Source of the DNA: Clostridia bacterium
GTDB taxonomy: Bacteria > Bacillota > Clostridia > Christensenellales > Borkfalkiaceae
Assembly (NCBI GenBank): GCA_900768525.1
Contig: CAAGDF010000020.1
Span: 1 to 43,956 of the forward strand
Direction of reading: 5' to 3'
Length of the DNA stretch: 43,956 nucleotides
Positions 31,449 through 40,400 of the stretch are shown in pieces (position 1 is the first letter of the stretch; every line of letters begins with the position of its first letter). The notes beneath the pieces were generated by a model that made no database searches, was not told the DNA's origin, and worked only from the letters and a program-made list of their open reading frames with translations. Both the position numbers and the translations under genes were made by a program.

Positions 31449-32918
31449 ATGAAAAAAGTTTTATCAATAATTGTCGGTTTAATAGTAGTTTTCTCGATTT
31501 TTTCTTTTACGGGCTGCGGCTCGAAGAAAAGCGACGTCTTTAACGAAAACGAAATCGTTCTTTCCTTTTCCGCTATGAGCGATATTCATCAGCAAAAGGG
31601 TAAAAACGATATAAAAGATAAACTCGTAAAAGCGCTCGGTTATGCCGCAACGCTTAACGGAAAACCGCTCGATCTCGCATTGTTTGCGGGCGACCTCACC
31701 GAAGAGGCTTGGCGGCAAACGGACGTAGGTACGCAAACCGATTATACGACGACCTATAACGCCGATATCGATATGCTTAAAACGGCATGGACGGAAGCAT
31801 TGGACCTCAGTAAAACGGGCGTGTTCTATACGCTCGGCAACCACGATACCGATCCGTCAAAGCTCGGCGAAGAGGTTATGGGCGTAATGCCGTCGCTTTT
31901 TAAAAGTCAGCTCGGCGACGAGTTTTTCCGTATCGATGCAAACGATTCCGCGCCCGAACTCGGCAGGCGGCATGCCGTTGTCAACGGTTATCATTTTTTA
32001 GCCGTTCAGCCCGATTATTATTGGACGGGCTACGGTTATTCAAGCGAAATGCTCGACTGGATTGACGCTAAACTCGGCGCGATAACCAAAGAAGCACCCG
32101 AAAAGTACGTTTTCGTTACCTCGCACCCGCCGCTGTACGAAACAGTTTTCGGTTCTTGCACGCCCACATGGAGCGATTCGAGCCTTAAAAAAGTGCTTGA
32201 AAAATATCCGCAGGTAATCTATTTCAGCGGGCATATTCATAACGTTTTGCAGGACGAAATTCAGATCAGCCAAAACGGCTATATGACCGCCGCCGACTGC
32301 GGAAGCGTAAAATATACCGATTGGATGAACAACGTTAACGAAAATCTCACAAGATTCGATAACGACTGCGGCACTCGCATAAACGACTTTTCGCAAGGCT
32401 TGCTTGTTCAGGTCGATAAATCGGGCAACGTAAAGATTACGCGCTGCGATTACTATAAGGAAGCTATTATCAAAGAACCGTGGCTGCTGTCTTACCCCAA
32501 GGCGGACGGCTCGCACCTTAAGGCTTACGATAATCAAAGCCGCAGGGATAACAATAAAGTTCCCGAGTTCGCCGACGGAACGACGCTTAACGTCGCTTTG
32601 GATAACGGCACTTTCAAACTCGATTGGAACTGCGCTACCGACGACGATCAGGTACGTTATTATCTCGTCAATCTCTATATGAAAGACGGCGGCTCGAGCG
32701 TCAAGATAAAAACCTTCTACCTTGCAACGTTTACTTACAGGTACGACGAGGTTTCCGATATGCCCACGCATTTTGAATGGTCGTTTACCGAACAAAGCGT
32801 AAAGGATTACTGCGCAACGCATAAAATCGAATACACGGGCGATATGTCCTTTGAACTGCGTGCGGTCGACGTATGGTACGGCGCAAGCAAATCGATATTC
32901 GCAACGTACACAAAATAA
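31449..32918 (+). CDS. Metallophosphoesterase lipoprotein
   Basis: A 489-aa lipoprotein (lipobox FTGC, C23) with a calcineurin-like core: DIHQ, GDLTEE, LGNHDTD, SHPP and SGHIHN. All metal-binding motifs are present, so a phosphatase or phosphodiesterase acting outside the membrane is expected. A C-terminal beta-rich domain of about 120 residues follows (WNCATDDDQVRYYLVNLY). ATG 31449 is chosen. No clear ribosome site is visible, and the preceding terminator hairpin ends about 20 bases upstream. Together with the nucleoside hydrolase, it hints at nucleotide-like or phosphorylated substrates. Confidence 0.82.
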   Translation: MKKVLSIIVGLIVVFSIFSFTGCGSKKSDVFNENEIVLSFSAMSDIHQQKGKNDIKDKLVKALGYAATLNGKPLDLALFAGDLTEEAWRQTDVGTQTDYTTTYNADIDMLKTAWTEALDLSKTGVFYTLGNHDTDPSKLGEEVMGVMPSLFKSQLGDEFFRIDANDSAPELGRRHAVVNGYHFLAVQPDYYWTGYGYSSEMLDWIDAKLGAITKEAPEKYVFVTSHPPLYETVFGSCTPTWSDSSLKKVLEKYPQVIYFSGHIHNVLQDEIQISQNGYMTAADCGSVKYTDWMNNVNENLTRFDNDCGTRINDFSQGLLVQVDKSGNVKITRCDYYKEAIIKEPWLLSYPKADGSHLKAYDNQSRRDNNKVPEFADGTTLNVALDNGTFKLDWNCATDDDQVRYYLVNLYMKDGGSSVKIKTFYLATFTYRYDEVSDMPTHFEWSFTEQSVKDYCATHKIEYTGDMSFELRAVDVWYGASKSIFATYTK

Positions 32919-32919
32919 C

Positions 32920-32968
32920 AAAAAGTCCGCCTATAGGTCGATTATCGGCTTATAGGTGGGTTATTATC
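32920..32968 (+). repeat. Interspersed palindromic repeat, copy I, with a partial second unit
   Basis: AAAAAGTCCGC then CTATAGGTCGATTATCGGC (32920-32949), the fullest copy, followed by TTATAGGTGGGTTATTATC, a partial repeat. It begins at the stop of the metallophosphoesterase gene. Confidence 0.8.
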
Positions 32969-32997
32969 ATTACAAAACAGCCGTAAATTTTTATACT
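32969..32997 (+). promoter_or_regulatory. Promoter of the GH2 gene
   Basis: ATTACA (32969-32974), 17-bp spacer, TATACT (32992-32997), starting next to the partial repeat. The leader would be only about 18 nt and includes AAAAGGAAA. Confidence 0.5.
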
Positions 32998-33021
32998 TAA
33001 ACCGCATAAAAGGAAACAAAA

Positions 33022-35994
33022 ATGCAATTCGATTTTAACAATCACCTTAACAACGAAATATTACAGCAAAACCGCCTGAAAGCAAGAAGTTATTTCATTC
33101 CTTACGAAAACAAGGCGGCAAATGCAGGCAATATTGCAGGCACGAAAAATACAACGAGATGTCATTCTCTTAATGGTAAGTGGAATTTTGCGTATTACGG
33201 AAATATTCGAGAGGCGTTCGATATCGTCGAACAGACTTATACCGACGAAATAAGCGTTCCCGACGTCTGGCAATTTACAGGATACGAAAAGCCGTTTTAT
33301 ATCAACGTTGCTTATCCGTTCCCCGCAACGCCGCCTTACGTTCCCGATTGCGCTCCCGGTGCGGTTTATAACAGGAAATTCAGTTATAAAAAAGCAAAAA
33401 ATTTATCTCGTTCGATTATAACTTTTCAAGGCGTAAGCGCAGGGTTCGATTTGTTTATTAACGGCAATTATGTCGGATACAGTCAGGGAAGTCATTACCC
33501 GTCCGAGTTCGATGTTACCGATTATTTATCGGACGGCGAGAACGATATTAAGGTCATCGTGTATAAATGGACGACGGGCAGTTGGTTCGAGTGTCAGGAT
33601 ATGCTTCGTAACAACGGAATTTTCCGTGAGGTTTATATTACCGATATAATCGAAAACGGCGTTTACGACGTTTCGTGGACTTGCAAAAAACACGGTAATA
33701 CATATAATTGTAAAGTTACAGTAGAAATGCAAACTGAAAAACCGAGCGAACTTTGCATTACGCTGACCGATAAAGACGGCAGAGTTGTTTTTACCGATAG
33801 AAAACAAGTCAAAAGTGAAAGCACTATCGGGTTCTCCGTTGAAAATCCGTCAGAATGGAACGCCGAAAATCCCGTTCTATACGATTTGAGTTTGTCGGTT
33901 TTCATGAACGGAAAAGAAGTTGAAAACGTAAGTGTTCCAGTGGGCTTCCGTACTTTCACAGTGGAAAACGGAGTGTTCAAGGTGAACGGCGTTCCCGTAA
34001 AATGTCACGGCGTAAATCATCATGATACAACGCCGGATAAGGGCTGCGCTTTAACCACGGAAGATTATGAAAAAGACTTCCGTTTAATGAAAGAGCTGAA
34101 TATCGATACGATAAGATTTTCTCACTACCCGCCGTGCCCTGCGGCGTTGGAACTTTGCGACAGAATGGGTTTTTACGTTATCGACGAAGCCGACCTTGAA
34201 ACGCACGGCGCGTTCTTTATGGATGAAACGTTCGATTATTTCAGCAATAGCTCTGAATATCTTGCGGAATATCTCGACAGGATAGAGCGGTTATATGCAC
34301 GCGATAAAAATCATGCGTCGATAATTTTGTGGAGTTTGGGTAACGAATCCGGTTTCGGCGAAAATCAAAAGAAAATGGCGCAACTTCTGAAATCTTATGA
34401 TAAAGACTTGCTTATTCATTACGAGGGTGCATGGAACTGGGAGGGCGAAAACGGGTTCGACGTCGTTTCTATGATGTATCCTTCGTGCAAAAAAATGGTC
34501 GAAATGATGAACAATCGCCCGAACAAACCTTTCTTTTTGTGCGAATACGCACACTCAATGGGCGTAGGCCCGGGCGGGCTGAAAGAGTATTGGGTGACCA
34601 TATACGAAAACGAACGCTCTATGGGCGGTTGTATATGGGAATGGTGCGACCACGCTTACTACGCCGGAAACAAGAAAGATTTTTATTTCGGCGGCGACGG
34701 CAACGAGTGGATTCACGACGGTAATTTTTGCGCCGACGGAATGTTGCGCTCAGACCGTGATTTGACATCCGCCGCTTACGAAATCGCAAACGTATATCGT
34801 CCGTTCTATTCCGTATTAAGCGGTAACGAACTTTCGATTACAAGCCGGTTATCGTTCACGGGTTCGGAAAAATACGAAATAGAGTGCAAAGTGAATAAAG
34901 ACGGCAAAACCGCAGAAGTTGCGCTCGAGCACGATATTAAACCGCAAAAAACACAAAAATTCAATCTTTCGGAAGATCTTTGCGGCGAAAACGTTTTCGT
35001 CGAGTTGACTTATAAACGTAACGGCAAAATTTGCGGAAGCGAACAGCACATTGTAAAAAGAACGTTGCCGGTTATTATGCAGAAACAAGGCGGAGAAATA
35101 AAAGTAACCGAAACCGTAAAATATTATGTTTTCGATTGCGGCAACGTTAAATATTATTTTTCAAAGCATAGCGCCACGTTTGAAAAGATAGAAAAGGACG
35201 GTAAAAATTATCTGTCCGATAAAAAGTCTTTGTTATATAATCCATACGCGGCGGTGAACGCGTTTGTGCCGAACATCTATCGTTATAAAATGGATAACGA
35301 TATGTATATCAACGGAAAATGGCGTGAACACGGTTTCGATATGATGTGGAACAGGGTGCTTTCGTATAGCGTCGAAAAAGTCGGTTGCGATTATAAGATT
35401 ACGGTTGACAGTTTGTTCTCGCCGCCGAAACGCTCGAAAGAATTTACCAACAAATTCGTTTATACGATTTTTTCAAACGGAGATTTAGGCGTTGATTGCA
35501 CGCTTATAAAAGAAAACGAGAATTTACCGTACTTGCCGAGATACGGTTTCCTGCTTAACCCGAACGAAAATTTATTTGATAAAGTCGAATGGAAAGGTTT
35601 CGGACCGAACGAAAATTACAGCGATTACAAAGAAGCCGCCAAGGTGGGGACTTATTCAAAAGATATTAAAGATATGTTTTACGAATACGTCAGCCCGCAG
35701 GAAAACGGCGAACGTTGCGGTGTTTCGCACATGTCGCTTTCAGGCAAAAACGGAGCGAAACTTTCGGTTTACGCAAAAGATGATTTCTTTGCGTTCAGAG
35801 TAAGCGATTTTGTAGGTAAAGATTTGTTGAAAGCAAGGCATATTACAGATTTGAAACGCGGCGAAACGCTCGAACTTGCAATCGACGGCTATTTTTCGGG
35901 CGTAGGCAGCAACAGCTGCGGTCCCGAATTGCCCGAAGATAAACGCATAACCGATAAGGTGTTACAATTCGGAGTTCATTTCAGATTTGAATAA
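33022..35994 (+). CDS. GH2 beta-galactosidase-like glycoside hydrolase
   Basis: A 990-aa enzyme of the LacZ-like GH2 layout: sugar-binding domain (about 1-215), Ig-like domain, TIM barrel (about 320-600) and C-terminal beta domains. The acid/base is E442 in WSLGNESGFG and the nucleophile E508 in LCEYAHSMG. No signal peptide, so it hydrolyses imported oligosaccharides in the cytoplasm. The start follows AAAAGGAAAC. The last 90 residues are repeated as a remnant at 42665-42916, and the terminator expected just after the gene is found only behind that remnant. Substrate (galactoside, glucuronide or other) is not certain. Confidence 0.93.
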   Translation: MQFDFNNHLNNEILQQNRLKARSYFIPYENKAANAGNIAGTKNTTRCHSLNGKWNFAYYGNIREAFDIVEQTYTDEISVPDVWQFTGYEKPFYINVAYPFPATPPYVPDCAPGAVYNRKFSYKKAKNLSRSIITFQGVSAGFDLFINGNYVGYSQGSHYPSEFDVTDYLSDGENDIKVIVYKWTTGSWFECQDMLRNNGIFREVYITDIIENGVYDVSWTCKKHGNTYNCKVTVEMQTEKPSELCITLTDKDGRVVFTDRKQVKSESTIGFSVENPSEWNAENPVLYDLSLSVFMNGKEVENVSVPVGFRTFTVENGVFKVNGVPVKCHGVNHHDTTPDKGCALTTEDYEKDFRLMKELNIDTIRFSHYPPCPAALELCDRMGFYVIDEADLETHGAFFMDETFDYFSNSSEYLAEYLDRIERLYARDKNHASIILWSLGNESGFGENQKKMAQLLKSYDKDLLIHYEGAWNWEGENGFDVVSMMYPSCKKMVEMMNNRPNKPFFLCEYAHSMGVGPGGLKEYWVTIYENERSMGGCIWEWCDHAYYAGNKKDFYFGGDGNEWIHDGNFCADGMLRSDRDLTSAAYEIANVYRPFYSVLSGNELSITSRLSFTGSEKYEIECKVNKDGKTAEVALEHDIKPQKTQKFNLSEDLCGENVFVELTYKRNGKICGSEQHIVKRTLPVIMQKQGGEIKVTETVKYYVFDCGNVKYYFSKHSATFEKIEKDGKNYLSDKKSLLYNPYAAVNAFVPNIYRYKMDNDMYINGKWREHGFDMMWNRVLSYSVEKVGCDYKITVDSLFSPPKRSKEFTNKFVYTIFSNGDLGVDCTLIKENENLPYLPRYGFLLNPNENLFDKVEWKGFGPNENYSDYKEAAKVGTYSKDIKDMFYEYVSPQENGERCGVSHMSLSGKNGAKLSVYAKDDFFAFRVSDFVGKDLLKARHITDLKRGETLELAIDGYFSGVGSNSCGPELPEDKRITDKVLQFGVHFRFE

Positions 35995-36016
35995 ACAATC
36001 AACAAAAAAGCGCAGC
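35743..36016 (+). repeat. Direct repeat, left copy (3' end of GH2)
   Basis: A 274-bp segment covering the last 83 codons of GH2 plus about 22 bp, matching 42665-42936 at roughly 89% by eye, mostly with third-codon differences. The match ends near 36016-36020, in the first arm of a terminator whose second arm is absent here. Confidence 0.9.
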
Positions 36017-36164
36017 AGGGAAAGAGACGCTTGGGGACACTTTATGAACAAGGTAATTAAAATACAAACAGCAAATCAGGAATTACCTTAGAATTGTGGT
36101 GTAAAGCGACTTTGTAAGACCGAATGTTGTTGAAAGAAAAGTAAAAATATGGTATAATATAAAA

Positions 36165-36250
36165 AGATTTTGCAGACAATAAAAACTCGGATATAAATAA
36201 CTGAATATAGACCTGCCGAGAAGCCGCACGAAAAATGTGCGGCTTCTTTT
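36165..36250 (+). ncRNA. Predicted short RNA with own promoter and terminator
   Basis: Promoter TTGAAA (36130-36135), 17-bp spacer, TATAAT (36153-36158), start near 36165. The terminator is a perfect 10-bp stem, GAAGCCGCAC (36220-36229) with GTGCGGCTTC (36237-36246), and four Ts. Between them, CTCGG (36186-36190) can pair with CCGAG (36216-36220). No reading frame with a ribosome site lies inside, and no gene follows closely. Class unknown. Confidence 0.6.
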
Positions 36251-36460
36251 CATAGTGTAAAATATAGTAAAGACAAAAAATCAATGGGTTTCTAATGAAA
36301 TATAGTCAATGGTTGTATATATGGCTTTACAACTATGTAAACACCGCTCCAAAGATAAAAAATATACGATATATAAGCAAAATGTCGAGAAAAGATTGAA
36401 ACTCCGCTTTTTGTCTATTATATGCAAAAAACCAAGGTTCATTCATTCTGTTATATATGT

Positions 36461-36489
36461 TTGACAAAAATTGTAATTGAGAGTATAAT
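36461..36489 (+). promoter_or_regulatory. Perfect consensus promoter of the attenuator unit
   Basis: TTGACA (36461-36466), exactly 17 bp, TATAAT (36484-36489). Predicted start near 36496. Confidence 0.85.
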
Positions 36490-36583
36490 ATATATAAAAT
36501 TTATGAGGTTGTTGTAGGTAAGAGTAAATTTAAGGCAAAGCAATTTAAAAAATTTAACTATTCATCTACGGAGGTGTCCGCCA

Positions 36584-36601
36584 ATGAACAAGTTTATTTA
36601 G
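36584..36601 (+). CDS. Five-codon leader peptide MNKFI
   Basis: ATG AAC AAG TTT ATT TAG with an excellent ribosome site, GGAGGTG (36570-36576), seven bases upstream. The stop codon overlaps the first base of the following terminator stem, so a ribosome paused here would cover that arm. This geometry is that of a transcription attenuator leader, as found before ribosome-targeting antibiotic resistance genes. Confidence 0.6.
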   Translation: MNKFI

Positions 36602-36644
36602 CGCAAATAGAAAAGGTATATCCTGTTTTTGTTTGCGCTTTTTT
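36601..36644 (+). terminator. Attenuator terminator after the leader peptide
   Basis: GCGCAAA (36601-36607) pairs with TTTGCGC (36632-36638), the inside is strengthened by AGG/CCT pairing, then six Ts. The left arm starts in the leader stop codon. Confidence 0.8.
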
Positions 36645-36808
36645 GATGTTAGATTGGAATCACCGGTTTTCCTTGCGCAAAACCATATGACATTACAGTT
36701 TTAGGATTTAGATAAGTGATAGTTATTTTGATTGTTCTACTGTTGTTTATAGAGAAAAAACAACAAAGAGTTTGGATTTTCAACATACGATAATAGTAAG
36801 TTAAATTC

Positions 36809-36824
36809 CTCTGTTGCAACAGAG
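36809..36824. promoter_or_regulatory. Perfect 16-bp palindrome
   Basis: CTCTGTTG-CAACAGAG with no loop, typical of a dimeric protein binding or recombination site. It lies in the AT-rich gap between the attenuator and the lipoprotein genes. Confidence 0.45.
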
Positions 36825-36946
36825 ATAAAAAGACTTATCTAAAAGAATTACAAAAAGCTGTAATAGCGATGTATACATTGGCTGGATTCATTTAACAATT
36901 ATTGCGAACGTGAAATTTATGTTTGAAAAAATAAGGAGGATTGGAA

Positions 36947-37042
36947 ATGAAAACTAACGCATCAAAAAAATTTTTGATCTTAATAATTCGGACGAAAAGG
37001 CGTCCGAAAGGAGAAATGAAATTATGGCAAAAAGATTATTGA
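36947..37042 (+). CDS. Short basic leader ORF overlapping the lipoprotein gene
   Basis: 31 codons, MKTNASKKFLILIIRTKRRPKG..., with a near-perfect AGGAGGA ribosome site. It contains the palindrome ATCAAAAA-AA-TTTTTGAT (36961-36978) and a hairpin, CGGACG (36989-36994) with CGTCCG (37001-37006), and overlaps the next gene's start by 19 bases. Translation here would open the hairpin in front of the next ribosome site. It may be a regulatory leader rather than a functional protein. Confidence 0.45.
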   Translation: MKTNASKKFLILIIRTKRRPKGEMKLWQKDY

Positions 37043-37368
37043 TTATAGGATTGGTGACGATTATGTGTTTAGGGATTTTTAGTGGGTGTGAGAATAGCTT
37101 TGCGACAAATTGTGTTTCTGTTTCGATTAAGGCGGAATATAAAGAAAAATTTATTTCACATGAATTTACTATTGCGGACTTTAATTGGAAAAATGTTGAG
37201 CGTATCGAATATGGAACTTGGCATTCTACCAATGAAGCTGAAATAGGATTTTTAACAATTTATCTCAAGAAGCATGGAAAGGATGAAGTAAATGAAGCAA
37301 TAAAGCATTTTGATGCACTTTGTTTTGTTCACAGTGCAGAAAAGATTGGAAAGACACAAATTTATTAA
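37024..37368 (+). CDS. Small unknown lipoprotein
   Basis: A 114-aa protein with a signal peptide and lipobox IFSGC (C21), then about 90 residues of mixed alpha/beta pattern (VSVSIKAEYKEKFISHEFTI...). AAAGGAG precedes the ATG. It lies 54 bp before the giant protease gene and on the same strand, so it may belong to the same unit. Its function is not recognised; an immunity or accessory role for the protease is only a guess. Confidence 0.65.
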   Translation: MAKRLLIIGLVTIMCLGIFSGCENSFATNCVSVSIKAEYKEKFISHEFTIADFNWKNVERIEYGTWHSTNEAEIGFLTIYLKKHGKDEVNEAIKHFDALCFVHSAEKIGKTQIY

Positions 37369-37422
37369 CCAATGGAAGCATCAACCATAAGATAAGGAGA
37401 TAAAATAATAAAAATTTTAAAA

Positions 37423-40400
37423 ATGAAACGAAATAAGTTGTTTGTAATCTTAGTAATATTAATGATTAGCTTACTGCCTTTATCGTTATTTGCAGCAACT
37501 AACTTTTCTGTGTTTGCAGCAGAAAATACGCAGACTTGTGAAGAGTTTGCTAAACTAAGTTTCGGGGATAACTTTTTTACAGATAAAATAATTATAGTAT
37601 TAACCGAAGAAGAAACTCGACAATTTCGTAAGTATACTCCCAAGGATTTTCCAGAGTTAGATTGTATTGCTGTTAATGACTTAACATCATCAACAGTTGA
37701 TTATGTAAGGCAGAAATTAAAAGGTGAAAAAGTTCAATCACAAATGATGGTTAATGTAAATAGTTTTAGGAGGATTCTTAGTCTTGAATTGCGAGAAAAA
37801 AACAAGGGACATGTTTTAGCAGCAATAGAACAGTTAAATAAAAGAAGTGACATTTTTTCAGCTGAACCTAATGCAAAAATGGAGATTCATGCTTCGCCTA
37901 ATGATACTAAATATATAAATAATGAACAGTGGGCAATATCGAAAATAAGTCTACAATCTGCCTGGGACATTTCAACTGGTACGAGCACGGTTAAAGTTGC
38001 TGTATTAGATACTGGCATTGATGCGGCTCATCAAGATTTAACAAATCGTATTTTCCGAGATAGCCCACATAACACAACTACAACCTTACATAGAGATTTT
38101 ACAGATGGTACTTCCGAAGGAATCACAGTTCTTGAGCCTACTGATCCTAACGGGCACGGAACGCATGTATCTGGAATAATCGGGGCACAGGGCAATAATG
38201 GAATTGGTATTTCTGGAGTAAATTGGGATGTGAGATTGGTATCTCTAAGAGTGTTTAATTCAAGCGGTCAAGGTAATCTTGAATGGACTGCAAATGCTGT
38301 TAATTATGCACAAAGCCAAGGAATACCTATCATAAACTTCAGTGGAGGTGGTTCTTCTGATCTTGTTGCATTGCAAACAGCTATTTCCGCTTATGATGGG
38401 CTTTTTGTTGTAGCCGCAGGAAACGATGACAATAATAATGATGCATCGCCACGATATCCAACTAACTATACTTCTTCTAATATTGTTTCTGTAGGTGCAT
38501 CTGACAAAAATGATAATAGGTCAAACTGGAATGGCTTTGGTAATCTTTGGGGACTATTTGGCGGATCTAAATCAAATTATGGAGCAACGACAGTTGATAT
38601 TTTTGCACCTGGTACAGATATCATAAGTACCGTTCCTGGTAATAAGTATCAAGAAATGTCTGGTACTTCTATGGCAGCACCAGTAGTAACAGGCGTTGCG
38701 GCTTTGATATTGTCGCATAACTCTAATTTAACAACTGCTGAACTTAAAGCAGCCATATTAGATAATGCTACTCCAGTTGCAGTGTTAAACGGACTTTGCG
38801 TAACAGGTGGACGACTAAACGCAAATGCTGCAATAAGAAGTATAGGCTATGAAATAACCAATTTGTCGGACAATAACATACAAATAGACAGACCATGCTT
38901 TACTGTAAATGGCTCTTTTTCCATTCCCGATACATTAAATGGCAGAACTGTCACACAAATTGGCTCCGCCGCTTTTGCAAATCAAACGGGAATAACGAGT
39001 ATCACACTTCCAAACACAATAACCTCAATCGGTGCAAATGCCTTTGAAAACTGCACTAATTTAACTTCGATATCCGGGTTTAATAACATTGTTTCAATAG
39101 GCGCACAAGCGTTTAAGGGTTGTTCTTCTTTGACAAACATATCTATTCCCGCAGGCACGACAAGTATTGGCGCGGGAGCGTTTGCCGGATGTAGCAATTT
39201 AAATATTTCAGTTTCTTCAAGCCATCCTAATTATTCTGCAAGCGGTAATATTTTATATAATAAAACGGGTACTGTTATAAATTCTGCGTGTAATATCTCC
39301 AACACAATAACTATTCAAAGCACCATTACGGAAATTTTGTCGTATGCTTTTTACGATAATGATAATCTTGAAACCTTGCATATTTACGGCGCACCAACAA
39401 TCGGACTTTCTGCTTTTGAGAATTGCGCAAATTTGACAGACGTGTACTGCTATTCATATACTGTTCCGACTTTAGGGTTGAGTGCTTTTTCTAACGATAC
39501 GTTTACCCTTTATACCCCGTATAGCAAACAATCGCAATACGTTACGGCTTTTGCAGGATACGTAAATACTGCGAGTTCGATACCGGTTACTATTTCGTTT
39601 AGTAGCGACGGCACGGTTATAGACACGTTAAACACTTATTTCGGTGCAAATATAACGGGATTAACAAATCCGTCAAAAACCGGTTATAATTTTGCCGGTT
39701 GGTATGACGATATTGCTTATACCGGAACGGTATATACAAACGGCGGATTATGGGATACCACAACCAATATGACCGTTTATGCAAAATGGTCGCCACAGAC
39801 TTATTATATTTATTTTACCGGATACGGGAGTGAAAATCTTGCCGACAAAGAAGTAACATACGACGCATTGATCGGAACAATGCCGTCAGTATCAAGGACG
39901 GGATATACGTTCTATGGCTGGAAAAATCAGTATAACGAATACTTTACTTCTGATATGGTTTGGCAAAAATTAAGCAACCAAACCGTGTATTCCGATTTAA
40001 GAGCAAATCAATACACTATTACATATAACGGAAACGGCGGAACAGCTAACGCGCAAAGTCTATCGGTTTATTATGACAGCGTGATTAGTTCTTTTACGTC
40101 TGCATATCGCGAGGGATATACTTTTACCGGGTGGAATACAAATGCTGACGGAAGCGGGCAGACTTTTACGGCACCATACACATATGTGATTGATGACGAT
40201 ACTACGTTATATGCGCAATATGCGGCAAACGAATATAACGTAACATTTGACAAGCAAGGCGGAACCGGTGGCTCTGACGGTGTCAATGCGATATACAACT
40301 CTCCTATGCCAAGCGGGACGAGCATTACCGCTCCGACTAAAAACGGATATACTTTTCTTGGATATTATCGTTATACAGACGGTTTAGGGACACAATATTA

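Larger units (their letters stand above)
36020..36946. other. AT-rich left part of the island, no protein gene over 10 residues
   Basis: It carries an inverted repeat near the junction (AAGGTAATT 36050-36058, AATTACCTT 36081-36089), a predicted short RNA (36165-36250), an attenuator unit (36461-36644) and a 16-bp palindrome (36809-36824). The rest is AT-rich with no recognisable coding, except scattered short frames that may be decayed genes. Confidence 0.6.

Noticed and set aside
36020..36060. TTGGGGACACTTT as the end of an IS element
   Set aside because: The phrase recalls transposon ends, but no second end, target duplication or transposase was found.
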